Shown here: one piece after another, positions 35,701 through 43,558 of the stretch
How positions within the stretch are numbered: position 1 is the first letter of the stretch
Layout of the letters: every line of letters begins with the position of its first letter
Assembly (NCBI RefSeq): GCF_013340935.1
Contig: NZ_WHOS01000041.1
Coordinates: 1-62,913, forward strand
DNA from: Azospirillum melinis
GTDB lineage: Bacteria; Pseudomonadota; Alphaproteobacteria; Azospirillales; Azospirillaceae
Reading direction: 5' to 3'
DNA length: 62,913 bases
Position numbers and translations under genes: made by a program
The notes under the pieces: generated by a model
The model's input: only the letters and a program-made list of their open reading frames with translations
The model's database searches: none
What the model was told of the DNA's origin: nothing

Positions 35701-36547
35701 GCACGACGAGCGACTGTTCGACCACCTCCGGCCAGGGCTTGCCCGGCAACCGGCCGGCATACCGGAGCGCCAATCCCTCGACCGTCACCGGCGCCCCCGT
35801 CGCCAGGACTTCGGCGAACGGCCAGGGTGTGGGGTTGCCGTCCGGCGAAATTCGGTCCGGTGCCAGATCGGCGCTGGGGGGCAGTCCCTCACGAGCGACA
35901 AGCCACAACGCTCCGCTGGAGGGGTCCCGCAGATAGGCGAGCACGAAAGGCGCTTCCTCCGGCAAGGTGGCCAGGCACCGGACGGCGGCCTCGCAGGCCT
36001 CGGATGCCGACCGAACCTGCGACGTGGCTTCCGACACCACGCGCAGCAGGCGCTCGCGCCGCTCCGCCAGCACCCGCTGGGTGGTTTCCGTCACGGCGGT
36101 GAAGATGCCTTCGACCTCGCCGTCCTCACCGCTCACCGGACTGTAGCTGTAGTAGAAATAGCATTCCTCGACATAACCGAAGCGGTTCAGAGGCAGCAGC
36201 TGGTCTTCCGACCAGGTTGCCTCGCCGGTGGTCATGACATGGTCGAACATCGGGCCGATGATGTCCCAAATCTCCGCCCACACCTCCCAACCGGGCCGCC
36301 CGAGCGCCCAGGGATGCTTGTTTCCTGGTACCGGGCTCCAGGCATCGTTGTAGATCAGCGCCCGCGTCGGCCCCCAATAGAGCACGATGGGAAAGCGCGA
36401 GCCGAGACAGATGCCGACGGCCGAACGCAGGGCGGGAGACCATGCCTCAACCGGGCCGAACGGCGTTTCCGCCCAATCCTTGGCACGCATCAGGGCGGCC
36501 ATGTCGCCGGGTCCGTTCAGAAAGGCGCGGCTGGTGTCTGCGGTCAC
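32723..36547 (-). CDS. Hybrid sensor kinase with two complete transmitter modules
   Basis: This 1274-residue, apparently soluble protein has an N-terminal PAS-like domain (about 15-165, with ETPFGPVEAWSPALRSAV), then a GAF domain (about 165-335). Transmitter 1 has His357 in NASHEFRTPLTL and ATPase motifs to about 590. Receiver 1 has Asp685 in SDVMMPRLDG. A PAS domain (about 790-905) leads to transmitter 2 with His921 in GMAHDFNNLLQ. The C-terminal receiver has Asp1205 in SDVVMPGS. The start is a GTG at 36547 with GGGGAC upstream; an internal ATG at 36502 would shorten it by 15 residues. Both signal inputs seem cytosolic. Confidence 0.85.
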   Translation of the reverse strand: MTADTSRAFLNGPGDMAALMRAKDWAETPFGPVEAWSPALRSAVGICLGSRFPIVLYWGPTRALIYNDAWSPVPGNKHPWALGRPGWEVWAEIWDIIGPMFDHVMTTGEATWSEDQLLPLNRFGYVEECYFYYSYSPVSGEDGEVEGIFTAVTETTQRVLAERRERLLRVVSEATSQVRSASEACEAAVRCLATLPEEAPFVLAYLRDPSSGALWLVAREGLPPSADLAPDRISPDGNPTPWPFAEVLATGAPVTVEGLALRYAGRLPGKPWPEVVEQSLVVPILSARADAPHGFLVTGISPRRRIDTAYVTLFERAAGHIATAITNAEAYEEERRRAEILAELDRAKTAFFSNASHEFRTPLTLMLGPVEDMLQRFPAEDRMAVPVERDALELVYRNGQRLLRLVNALLDVSRIEAGRMKARFEPVDLAAFTAELASSFRSAMDRAGLDYRIDCPPLPEPVWVDRDLWEKIVLNLISNAFKFTLSGSVTVSVRVSGKNAALSVRDTGIGIPTEEQPRVFDRFHRIEGQGGRTHEGTGIGLALVKDLTQLHDGAVALDSEVGRGSTFTVTFPFGTAHVPATERSAGPAPVSTATRADAFVAEALQWLPQEQGGQAAPALVEGTSGGLAPEGVRNATILLADDNADMRSYVERLLTAAGYRVEAVGDGAAAVEAAKAAPPNLVLSDVMMPRLDGFGVIAALRGHPETKDLPIILLSARAGEESSIEGLRAGADDYLVKPFSARELLARVDGALRLAELRRETAERLRHANEALERRVEERTRERDRFWRLSRDPFLVADREGRWLSVSPAWTEILGWTEAELLGRTSEWMEHPDDRDKTRREVRKLAGGGSTMRFENRFRTRDGQYRDFAWTATQADGLMFGVARDVTDEKERAATLRKTEEQLRQSQKMEAVGQLTGGMAHDFNNLLQAMSSCLQLVGRRVGHAPEVEPILDAGRQAVDRGASLIRQLMTFSRRQSLQPEAFDVRDRLLGLRLFLDRALRADIGLEFALQGELWPVMADPVQFDLAVLNLTTNARDAIKADGAVMLGAENVELDGVDGLSGQFLKVWVRDSGHGIAPEALGRVFEPFFTTKAVGKGTGLGLSQVYGFCRQSGGTATVESVEGKGTVVSLLLPRAETTAVSETPAAPPVLPPIADIHVLLVEDDPVVAPVVTAALEDLGYRVTRAASGEEALRRLEEEAVDLLFSDVVMPGSINGAALAQEARQRWPDLGILLTTGYSEDLAATKSVRVLSKPYRIEDLAHAIQEELEDGARRRC

Positions 36548-36625
36548 GGAGTCCCCAAGCGATCGCTGTTGATGGAAAGCGGTACAAGGGCCGCCTCGGC
36601 AGGAACGGCGTCACACATAGTAGGC

Positions 36626-36814
36626 TTACACCGCAGAGCCCCGACCCACGGGGGTGGGACTCTGCGGCACGGCGCATTCGTCCCGCCCCAGCAAGCGCAA
36701 CGCGGCGCGGACCACTTCGCTGGCGCTGCCGCAGCGGCCGGTGGCGACGCGTCCGACGACAAAGCGCTCCAACTCTGGAGTGAGCGAGACATTCATGGTT
36801 TTACGAAATGGCAT
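36626..36814 (-). CDS. parD: Orphan ParD-family antitoxin (ribbon-helix-helix)
   Basis: The product carries MNVSLTPELERFVVGRVATG followed by SASEVVRAALRLL, a clear ParD/RHH_3 antitoxin start. I use the ATG at 36814 (62 residues); an ATG at 36796 is equally in keeping with the family. A ParE toxin gene normally follows and overlaps, but only 78 bp separate this stop from the kinase gene and no toxin-like frame is present. Either the toxin was lost or the protein works as a stand-alone repressor. Strong palindromes lie just upstream. Confidence 0.7.
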   Translation of the reverse strand: MPFRKTMNVSLTPELERFVVGRVATGRCGSASEVVRAALRLLGRDECAVPQSPTPVGRGSAV

Positions 36815-36842
36815 GGTCCCATCGAAAACTGCTCGCAACCGC

Positions 36843-36882
36843 ATGTCAAGGTTTGACATAGATTACAGAAGCAAAATCTATG
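36843..36882. promoter_or_regulatory. Two overlapping inverted repeats upstream of parD
   Basis: ATGTCAAGGTTTGACAT (36843-36859) is a palindrome with 7-bp arms. CATAGAT (36857-36863) and ATCTATG (36876-36882) form a second with a 12-bp spacer. TTGACA boxes occur on both strands, at 36853-36858 on plus and 36849-36844 on minus, giving possible divergent -35 elements. RHH antitoxins usually repress their own promoter through such sites. Confidence 0.5.
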
Positions 36883-37243
36883 AATTTAACCCTATGCTGA
36901 TCGAATAAACTTAGTCTATGCCCTGCATCCGGCGCAAATTCGACAAAAAATTCCTCTGCAATAACATAGGATAATGGGAAGCCAGAAAAATCATCCACCA
37001 AGCATCGTCACATTCCCGAGCCATTCTTGTCATTCAGGCCGAACCTCATCGAATTGCCAAGCTTCAGATTGAATTCCGTATTCTTTGGTCCGGTTGCGGG
37101 CACGTCCTTGGCCGCGGAATCACCGCGCTCTACGCCCATTCCTGGTCAACCCGCGCCCGCCACCTTCCATGCCGCCAACCAGTTGACGGTGCCGAGCCCA
37201 ACATTCCGCTTTGTCCAGCAAGGGGCCTGTGGGAAAAAGTGGA
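36883..37243. other. AT-richer intergenic region before the LysR gene
   Basis: No convincing gene lies in these 361 bp. The first 130 bp are AT-rich for this genome (runs such as ACAAAAAATTCC), and the remainder returns to normal composition. It may contain the LysR promoter, but I could not define one. Confidence 0.4.
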
Positions 37244-38197
37244 ATGTCAACGAAGCTGGACTTCCGCCGTCTCCGCTACTTCGTCGCCGTCTGCGAACTC
37301 GGCAGCTTTTCAAAAGCCAGCGAGTTTCTGAACGTGGCGCAATCGGCGCTGAGCCAGCATGTGGCTGTGCTGGAAGAGGATCTGGGCGTTCAGCTGCTTG
37401 TCCGGCAACCGCGCGGCGTTAACAGGACCGAGGCGGGTGACCGCCTGTTCGCCCATGCCAGAGGCGTGCTGCACGCGCTGGAACAGGCCGAACTGGACGT
37501 GCTGTCGCTGTCCCGGGCGGTGATCGGGCCGGTGATGGTCGGCTTCAACTACACGGCGATGGAGGCCATCGGCCTGCCTTTCATCCGGCGCGTCGCCTCC
37601 ACCCTGACCGAGGTGAAGCTGCGCGTGATCGAAGCGCACAGCGAGATCATGCACCAGTGGATGCTGTCCGGTCAGGCCGACATCGCCCTGACACTGGTGC
37701 CGCCCAACGACGACCGGCTGGAGGGCGTGCCGCTGCTGGACGAGGAGCTCGTCTGCCTCGGCACCCGCGCGATGATCGGCGACGGCGGCCCCATCGATCT
37801 GGCCGACGTGCTGCGCCTGCCGCTGATCATGCCCGGCCGCACCGCCGTTCTCCAGGCGCTCGCCAGCGACGCCGAGGTGCGCAACGCCATCGCCGCGAAG
37901 GTCTATCTGGAGATCGAATCCGCCATTCCCCTGAAGCGGGCGGTCAGCGCCGGGCTGGGGGTGACGGTCCAATCGGCGGCCCTGGCGGGCGACGAGATCG
38001 CCCGCGGCGAACTGGTGGCGCGGCCGGTGGTGAACCCGTCGATGGGCCGCACCCTGTATCTGGTGTCCTCGCGGATGAAGACCGCGTCCCGCGCCGTGGT
38101 CGAAGCGCGGCGGCTGATGATCGACGTGGTGCGCGAGGCCCATCGCAGCGGCCGCTGGCCCGGCCGGCTGCGGGAGAGCTATCTCGAAACCAGATAG
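37244..38197 (+). CDS. LysR-family transcriptional regulator
   Basis: This 317-residue regulator has a winged helix-turn-helix at residues about 3-62 (FRRLRYFVAVCELGSFSKAS, QSALSQHVAVLEEDLGVQLL). An effector-binding domain follows. It resembles the NAC/CbbR-like group by length. It reads in the same direction as the TRAP transporter genes, 159 bp upstream of them, and is the obvious candidate activator of that operon. The ATG at 37244 is chosen over 37211 because the family normally begins a few residues before the first helix. A hairpin overlaps its stop codon. Confidence 0.88.
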   Translation: MSTKLDFRRLRYFVAVCELGSFSKASEFLNVAQSALSQHVAVLEEDLGVQLLVRQPRGVNRTEAGDRLFAHARGVLHALEQAELDVLSLSRAVIGPVMVGFNYTAMEAIGLPFIRRVASTLTEVKLRVIEAHSEIMHQWMLSGQADIALTLVPPNDDRLEGVPLLDEELVCLGTRAMIGDGGPIDLADVLRLPLIMPGRTAVLQALASDAEVRNAIAAKVYLEIESAIPLKRAVSAGLGVTVQSAALAGDEIARGELVARPVVNPSMGRTLYLVSSRMKTASRAVVEARRLMIDVVREAHRSGRWPGRLRESYLETR

Positions 38198-38200
38198 CTC
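38176..38200 (+). terminator. Terminator-like hairpin overlapping the lysR stop codon
   Basis: GAGCTATCT, loop CGAAACC, AGATAGCTC form a perfect 9-bp stem. The TAG stop (38195-38197) is inside the second arm. A T-rich tract (GGTTCTTGTCTTTATATTTT) follows. This fits an intrinsic terminator that separates lysR from the TRAP genes. Confidence 0.55.
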
Positions 38201-38356
38201 GGTTCTTGTCTTTATATTTTACGACGCTGCCTCCCCCGTGCTGTTCTGCTTTGCAGACGAACAATCCGAAGGCCCGCAGTTGAACGGGCTTCGCTTCCGG
38301 CCCCGTTTCCCACCCGCCGGAACGCTGCAACGAACCACCACCGGGAGGTGCAGGAC

Positions 38357-39382
38357 ATGACGCCCACCAAGACGTCCAGCCATTTGAAGACCATGCTGTC
38401 GCTGGCCGCCGCGACCTCGGCCCTGGCGCTGACGGCGCTGCCGATGGAGGCGGAGGCCGCCACGCGGATGCGGTGCAGCCACCAGCTTCCGCCGTCCCAC
38501 CACATCTCCAAGGTCATCGAACGCTGGGCGGCGGAGGTGAAGACGCTGTCGGACGGCAATCTCGACGTCCAGGTCTTCGGAGCCGACAGCCTGATCAAGG
38601 CCAACGACAACATCCTGGCGGTGGCCAAGGGCGACATCGAATGCGCCTTCTCGCTGAACTTCCAGTGGGGCAAGACGCTGCCGCTGATGAACGTCACCGT
38701 CGGCCCCTACACCATGTCGTCGATCGACGCATGGCGGAAATGGCCGACCTCCGAAGCGGCGGCCTTCCTCGAGGAGCGGCTGCTGAAGAAGGGCGTCAGG
38801 AATGTGGTCTGGATGTTCCAGACCAACACCAGCGTCTTCACCTCCAAAGGCAAGCCGCTGCTGACGCCGGCGGACTTCCGGGGCCAGAAGATGCGCGGCA
38901 TCGGGCCGGCCTTCGACCGCGGGCTGAAGGCGATGGGCGCCACGCCGGTCGCCATTCCCGGAAGCGAGGTCTATCAGGCCCTGGCGACCGGCGTCATCGA
39001 TTCCGCAATCACCGATGTCGCCGCCGCCTGGTCGCGCAAATATTACGAGGTGCAGGACCATATGACGGTGGTGCCGGTCCTGGCCGCCTATCTGCACGGC
39101 TACGTCAATCCCCGCTGGTACGACACGCTGACCGACAAGGACAAGGCCGCGCTGAAGAAGGCGGGCGAGGATGCCGCCGGCTGGGCGCTGGAAGCCTCGC
39201 AGGAGGCCGCCGCCAGCGCACCGGCGGAGCTGGAATCGAAGGGCGTCAAGGTCCACATCGCGACGGCGGAGGAGAATGCCGCCTTCAAGGCCGCCATGGC
39301 TCCCGCCTTTGCCGAGGGCTTCGCCGACGAGACGGGTGCGGACGGCCGCAAGCTGCTCGAACTCGTCCAGAAGCTTCAGTAA
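38357..39382 (+). CDS. TRAP transporter substrate-binding protein (DctP family)
   Basis: This 341-residue periplasmic protein has a signal peptide ending near MEAEAA (about residue 36). The mature part opens with TRMRCSHQLPPSHHISKVIE and has the family region QKMRGIGPAFDRGLKAMGAT, whose Arg usually grips the ligand carboxylate. A second motif, VYQALATGVIDSAITD, is also typical. The ATG at 38357 follows GGGAGGTG. The ligand is probably a carboxylate, perhaps a branched dicarboxylate given the enzymes downstream. Confidence 0.9.
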   Translation: MTPTKTSSHLKTMLSLAAATSALALTALPMEAEAATRMRCSHQLPPSHHISKVIERWAAEVKTLSDGNLDVQVFGADSLIKANDNILAVAKGDIECAFSLNFQWGKTLPLMNVTVGPYTMSSIDAWRKWPTSEAAAFLEERLLKKGVRNVVWMFQTNTSVFTSKGKPLLTPADFRGQKMRGIGPAFDRGLKAMGATPVAIPGSEVYQALATGVIDSAITDVAAAWSRKYYEVQDHMTVVPVLAAYLHGYVNPRWYDTLTDKDKAALKKAGEDAAGWALEASQEAAASAPAELESKGVKVHIATAEENAAFKAAMAPAFAEGFADETGADGRKLLELVQKLQ

Positions 39383-39397
39383 CGGAGGGGACAGGCC

Positions 39398-39973
39398 ATG
39401 AGCAGCATGTCCAGTCCGGATGCCGTCGCCCCGGCTGACGGCAAGGCGTCCTCCCCCGGCGCCCTGCGCCTGCTGGCGGGCGCCGCCTCGGTCCTCTCCC
39501 GCATCGGCGGCGCGCTGAGCGTCCTGCTGATCGCCATCGTGCTCGTCCTGACCACGGCCGGCGTCGTCGCCCGCTATCTCGCCGGCCACCCGCTGGAGGG
39601 TGTGGACGAGGCCTGCGGCTATCTGGTCGTCGCCATGGTGATGGCCGGCGCCGCCGAGGCGCTGCGCACCGGCCACCATATCCGCATCGACCTGATCATG
39701 GGCTTCGTCGGTCCGCGCGGCCGGCGCTGGCTGGATGCCTGGGCGAACCTCGCGGTGCTGGTCTTCGCCGGCCTGCTGGTCCGCACCGGCTGGCACAGCG
39801 CCGCCTTCTCCTATGACTTCGACGCCTTCTCCTCGGGCCAGCTGGAGCTGCCGCTGTGGGTCCCGCAGGCCACGCTTCCCGCCGGCGCCGCCCTGTTGGG
39901 GATCGTCGCCTTCGCCAAGCTGGTCTCCGCCCTGGCGGGCGTCGAAACCGACGAGCGGACGGGGGGCCACTGA
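39398..39973 (+). CDS. TRAP transporter small permease (DctQ family)
   Basis: This 191-residue membrane protein has four spans after a 40-residue cytoplasmic lead. The motif LEGVDEACGYLVVAMVMAGA (about residues 64-83) is the usual DctQ pattern with its conserved Glu. It lies 15 bp after the binding-protein gene and 1 bp before the large permease. Confidence 0.88.
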   Translation: MSSMSSPDAVAPADGKASSPGALRLLAGAASVLSRIGGALSVLLIAIVLVLTTAGVVARYLAGHPLEGVDEACGYLVVAMVMAGAAEALRTGHHIRIDLIMGFVGPRGRRWLDAWANLAVLVFAGLLVRTGWHSAAFSYDFDAFSSGQLELPLWVPQATLPAGAALLGIVAFAKLVSALAGVETDERTGGH

Positions 39974-39974
39974 G

Positions 39975-41258
39975 ATGACGTTCCTGATCCTGGGCCTGCT
40001 GCTGCTGCTGCTGTTCAGCGGCATGCCGATCTTCGCGGCCCTCGCCCTCACCTCGCTCGGCGTGCTGGCCCTGTTCGAAGGCAGCGTCGACAGCATGGCC
40101 GACGCGGTGTTCGCCAGCCTGAACAACCCGCTGCTCGCCACCATCCCGATGTTCGCCTTCATGGCCCACGTCATGATCAAGGCCAAGGTGGTCGACGACC
40201 TCTATGAGATGTCGAACACGCTGGTCGGGCACATCAAGGGTGGGCTCAGCTTTGCCACCATCCTGTCCTGCACCATCTTCTCGACCATCTCCGGGTCCTC
40301 GGTGGCGACCGCGCTGACCATCGGATCGATCTCCATCCCGCAGATGAAGCGTTACGGCTACCGCCAGCGCGACACCTACGGGCTGATCGCGGCGGGCGGC
40401 ACCCTGGGCATCCTCATCCCGCCGTCGGGGCCGATGATCCTCTACGCCATCGTCACCGACGCCTCGATCGGCGCCCTGTTCCTGGCCGGCATCATTCCGG
40501 GGCTGCTGATGGCGGTGGTCTTCGCCGGCTACAGCTGGCTGCGGGCGAGGGGGCAGGACAGCGTGCAGTCGCAGCCCTGGCCCGGCTTCGGCACCATCGC
40601 CGCCGCCTTCCGCAAGTCGATTTGGGCGGTAATGATGCCGCCGCTGATCCTGGGCGGCATCTATCTCGGCGTCTTCACCGCCGGTGAAGCGGCGGCGGTC
40701 GGTGCGGTCTATGCGCTGGCGGTGGCGTTGCTGGTCTACCGCAACATCTCCTTCGCCGACCTGCTGGACTGTGGCGTACAGACGATGCGGACCAGCGTCA
40801 TGCTGTTCATGATCATCGCCGCCGCCGGCATGTTCGGCCACGCCATCACCATCATCCGCCTGCCGGCCCAGATCATGGAAACCGTGGCGACGCTGGGCCT
40901 GTCGCAGAGCGGCTTCATCCTGGCGGTGATGGTCGCGATCTTCATCCTGGGCATGTTCCTGGAGACCATCGCCATCATCCTGATCACCACGCCGATCATT
41001 CTGCCGGTGATGACGGCGCTGGGCATCAATCCGATCTGGTACGGCGTGATGCTGATGATCAACCTGGAACTGGCGCTGATCACCCCGCCGGTCGGCATGA
41101 ACCTGTTCGTCATCAAGGGCATCACCAGCTCCTCCCTGGCCGAGGTGACGCGCGGCGCCCTGCCGTATGTGCTGCTGATGATGGCCGGGCTGTTCGTGAT
41201 CTGGCTGTTCCCGCAGCTGTCGCTGTGGCTGCCGCAGGCCGCCGGCTTCGGGACCTGA
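39975..41258 (+). CDS. TRAP transporter large permease (DctM family)
   Basis: This 427-residue, very hydrophobic protein has about twelve spans. DctM signatures visible are SGSSVATALTIGSISIPQMK (about 100-119), GGTLGILIPPSGPMILYAI (about 135-153) and ITPPVGMNLFVIKGI near residue 372. It couples substrate transport to sodium or proton flow with the DctP and DctQ partners. The ATG at 39975 overlaps no gene and follows a GAG site at the end of dctQ. Confidence 0.92.
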   Translation: MTFLILGLLLLLLFSGMPIFAALALTSLGVLALFEGSVDSMADAVFASLNNPLLATIPMFAFMAHVMIKAKVVDDLYEMSNTLVGHIKGGLSFATILSCTIFSTISGSSVATALTIGSISIPQMKRYGYRQRDTYGLIAAGGTLGILIPPSGPMILYAIVTDASIGALFLAGIIPGLLMAVVFAGYSWLRARGQDSVQSQPWPGFGTIAAAFRKSIWAVMMPPLILGGIYLGVFTAGEAAAVGAVYALAVALLVYRNISFADLLDCGVQTMRTSVMLFMIIAAAGMFGHAITIIRLPAQIMETVATLGLSQSGFILAVMVAIFILGMFLETIAIILITTPIILPVMTALGINPIWYGVMLMINLELALITPPVGMNLFVIKGITSSSLAEVTRGALPYVLLMMAGLFVIWLFPQLSLWLPQAAGFGT

Positions 41259-41279
41259 CAGCCCTTTAATCTCTGACGC

Positions 41280-41305
41280 TTTTTTCCTTCTGTTTTTTCC
41301 TTCTG
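41280..41305 (+). repeat. Perfect tandem duplication of a 13-bp polypyrimidine unit
   Basis: TTTTTTCCTTCTG occurs twice back to back, at 41280-41292 and 41293-41305, in the 98-bp gap between the TRAP permease and lyase genes. Such a T-rich tract is rare in this GC-rich sequence. It precedes a strong hairpin. Confidence 0.7.
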
Positions 41306-41314
41306 ATTCCCACC

Positions 41315-41338
41315 GGGTGCGCGCGTCCTCGCGCACCC
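41315..41338 (+). promoter_or_regulatory. Stem-loop before the lyase gene
   Basis: GGGTGCGCG and CGCGCACCC form a perfect 9-bp stem with a 6-nt loop. It lies just after the duplicated polypyrimidine tract and 18 bp before the lyase start, close to its AGGA ribosome-binding site. It may protect the downstream message end or modulate translation. Confidence 0.45.
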
Positions 41339-41356
41339 GAACGAGGACCCTTTGCC

Positions 41357-42289
41357 ATGACGAAAGACCCCGTGACCATCGTCGAGGTCGGCCTGCGCGA
41401 CGGGCTCCAGATCCTCGACCGCGTGATGCCCACCGCCGACAAGCTGCGCTGGCTGGAGGCCGAGCGCCGCGCCGGCGTCCACCGCTTCGAAGCCGCCTCC
41501 TTCGTGCCGCCCAGGCTGCTGCCCCAGATGGCCGACGCGGCGGAGGTTGTGGCCGGTGCCCGCGCACTGCCCGGCGTCATCGTCCACACGCTGGCCCCCA
41601 ACCTGAAGGGCGCCACGGCCGCGCTCGCCGCCGGCTCCGACGTCATCGTCCTGCCGCTGTCGGCCAGCGAGGCGCACAGCCGCGCCAACATCCGCAAGAC
41701 CCGCGAGGAGTCGGTGGAGGAGTTGGCCCGCGTCTGCCGCGCCCGTGATGAAGGCGGCTACAAGACCCGCATCGACGCCGGCATCTCCACCGCCTTCGGC
41801 TGTACCATCCAGGGCAAGGTGCCGGAGGACGAGGTGGTCCGTCTCGCCGAGGCCTGCCTGGAGGCCGGGGCCGACCGCGTGGCGCTCGCCGATACCGTCG
41901 GCTACGCCGACCCGGCCCAGGTCCGCCGCCTCTACAAGCGGGTGAAGGACATCGCCGGCGACCGGTTGCAGAGCGCCCATTTCCACGACACCCGCGGTCT
42001 CGGCCTTGCCAACTGCCTTGCCGTGCTGGACATCGGCATCCGCGAATTCGACGCCTCGCTCGGCGGACTGGGCGGCTGCCCCCATGCCCCCGGCGCCAGC
42101 GGCAATGTCGCCACCGAGGATCTGGCTTTCATGCTGGAGGCGATGGGCTTCGACACCGGCATCGACCTGGACACCCTGATCGAGGCGCAACGCCTGCTCG
42201 CCACCCTGCTTCCCGGCCAGACGCTGCACGGCAAGATCGCCGCCGCCGGCCTGCCGAAGCATTTCCACCGGAGCACCGTCCATGCCTGA
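41357..42289 (+). CDS. Hydroxymethylglutaryl-CoA lyase family protein
   Basis: This 310-residue TIM-barrel lyase is expected to split HMG-CoA or a related 3-hydroxy-3-alkyl acyl-CoA to acetyl-CoA plus a keto acid. It shows VGLRDGLQ near residue 11, the metal ligands in SAHFHDTRGLG (about 207-217) and the catalytic Cys loop GGCPHAPGASGNVATED (about 236-252). Some homologues cleave citramalyl-CoA-like compounds. It overlaps the CaiB/BaiF gene by 8 bp, so the two are coupled. Confidence 0.88.
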   Translation: MTKDPVTIVEVGLRDGLQILDRVMPTADKLRWLEAERRAGVHRFEAASFVPPRLLPQMADAAEVVAGARALPGVIVHTLAPNLKGATAALAAGSDVIVLPLSASEAHSRANIRKTREESVEELARVCRARDEGGYKTRIDAGISTAFGCTIQGKVPEDEVVRLAEACLEAGADRVALADTVGYADPAQVRRLYKRVKDIAGDRLQSAHFHDTRGLGLANCLAVLDIGIREFDASLGGLGGCPHAPGASGNVATEDLAFMLEAMGFDTGIDLDTLIEAQRLLATLLPGQTLHGKIAAAGLPKHFHRSTVHA

Positions 42290-43517
42290 CGCCAACAACC
42301 TTGCCGCCGCCCTCCCGCTGGCCGGCATCCGGGTCGTCGAATTCTCCCACATGGTGATGGGGCCGACCTGCGGCATGATCCTGGGCGATCTCGGCGCCGA
42401 CGTCATCAAGGTGGAGCCGGTGACAGGCGACAAGACCCGCGCCCTGCCGGGCGCCGCCGCCGGCTTCTTCCGCACCTTCAACCGCAACAAGCAGTCGCTG
42501 GCCGTCGACCTGAACAGCCCGGACGGTCTGGCCGCCGTCCACAGGCTGGTCGACACCGCCGACGTGGTGCTGGAAAATTTCCGTCCCGGACTGATGGCGA
42601 AATACGGCCTCGACTATGCCAGCCTGAAAGCGCGCAACCCGCGCATCATCAACCTGTCCCTGAAAGGCTTTCTGCCCGGCCCTTATGAAAAGCGCACGGC
42701 GCTGGACGAGGTGGTGCAGATGATGGCCGGGCTCGCCTACATGACGGGTCCCACCGGCCGGCCGCTGCGCGCCGGCAGCTCGGTGAACGACATCATGGGC
42801 GGCATGTTCGGGGTGATCGGCATCCTTGCGGCGCTCCGCACCCGCGAGGCCACCGGCCATGGCCAGGATATCCAGTCCGGCCTCTACGAGACCTGCGTCC
42901 TGCTGTCGGCCCAGCACATGCAGCAATTCGCCGTGACCGGCGAGGCCCCGCCGCCCTTCCCCGAACGCATCGCCGCCTTCAGCATCTACGACACCTTCGA
43001 GGTGAAGGACGGCGAGCAGATCTTCCTCGGCGCGGTCAGCGACGTGCAGTGGCGGACCTTCTGCACCGCCTTCGGCTTCGACGACTTGGCCGCCGACCCC
43101 AGGCTGGACGGCAACACCAAGCGCTGTCAGGCCCGCGACTGGATGCTGCCGGAGATCCGCCGCCGTCTCGCCGCCTACAGCAAGGCCGAGATTGCCGAAC
43201 TGTTCGAGCGCAACGGCCTGCCCTATGCCCCGATCAACCGGCCGGAGGAGCTGTTCGACGATCCGCACCTGAACCAGAGCGGCGGGCTTGCCGCCATCAC
43301 CACCGAAACCGGCGGGGAGACCCGCGTCCCGCTTCTGCCGCTGACGCTGGACGGCCGACGGCTGGGTCCGCGCATGGCGCTGCCCCCGGTGGGTGCCCAG
43401 AGCGCGGCGCTGCTGGCCGAACTGGGCTACGGTCGGACCGACATCGACCGCCTGCTCGCCGCCGGGGTGATTGCCGATCCGGCAGCGGAGACAGAGGCCG
43501 AACGGCTCGTCTCCTGA
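42282..43517 (+). CDS. CaiB/BaiF (family III) CoA-transferase
   Basis: This 411-residue protein contains GIRVVEFSHMVMGPTCGMIL and GDLGADVIKVEPVTGD at the N-terminus, FNRNKQSLAVDL, and VLENFRPG. QDIQSGLYETCVLL (about residues 196-209) aligns with the catalytic Asp region, although Tyr/Glu positions should be checked. Paired with an HMG-CoA lyase it recalls succinyl-CoA:hydroxymethylglutarate CoA-transferase, which activates the acid for cleavage. It is distinct from the CaiB/BaiF gene at 14580. Confidence 0.87.
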   Translation: MPDANNLAAALPLAGIRVVEFSHMVMGPTCGMILGDLGADVIKVEPVTGDKTRALPGAAAGFFRTFNRNKQSLAVDLNSPDGLAAVHRLVDTADVVLENFRPGLMAKYGLDYASLKARNPRIINLSLKGFLPGPYEKRTALDEVVQMMAGLAYMTGPTGRPLRAGSSVNDIMGGMFGVIGILAALRTREATGHGQDIQSGLYETCVLLSAQHMQQFAVTGEAPPPFPERIAAFSIYDTFEVKDGEQIFLGAVSDVQWRTFCTAFGFDDLAADPRLDGNTKRCQARDWMLPEIRRRLAAYSKAEIAELFERNGLPYAPINRPEELFDDPHLNQSGGLAAITTETGGETRVPLLPLTLDGRRLGPRMALPPVGAQSAALLAELGYGRTDIDRLLAAGVIADPAAETEAERLVS

Positions 43518-43558
43518 CCGGCGCCATCATCCGGCAGGGCCAAAAAGGACAAGACCGA

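Noticed and set aside
38219..40186. 655-codon open frame on the minus strand
   Set aside because: It is antisense to well-supported TRAP genes and has no domain or start signal.
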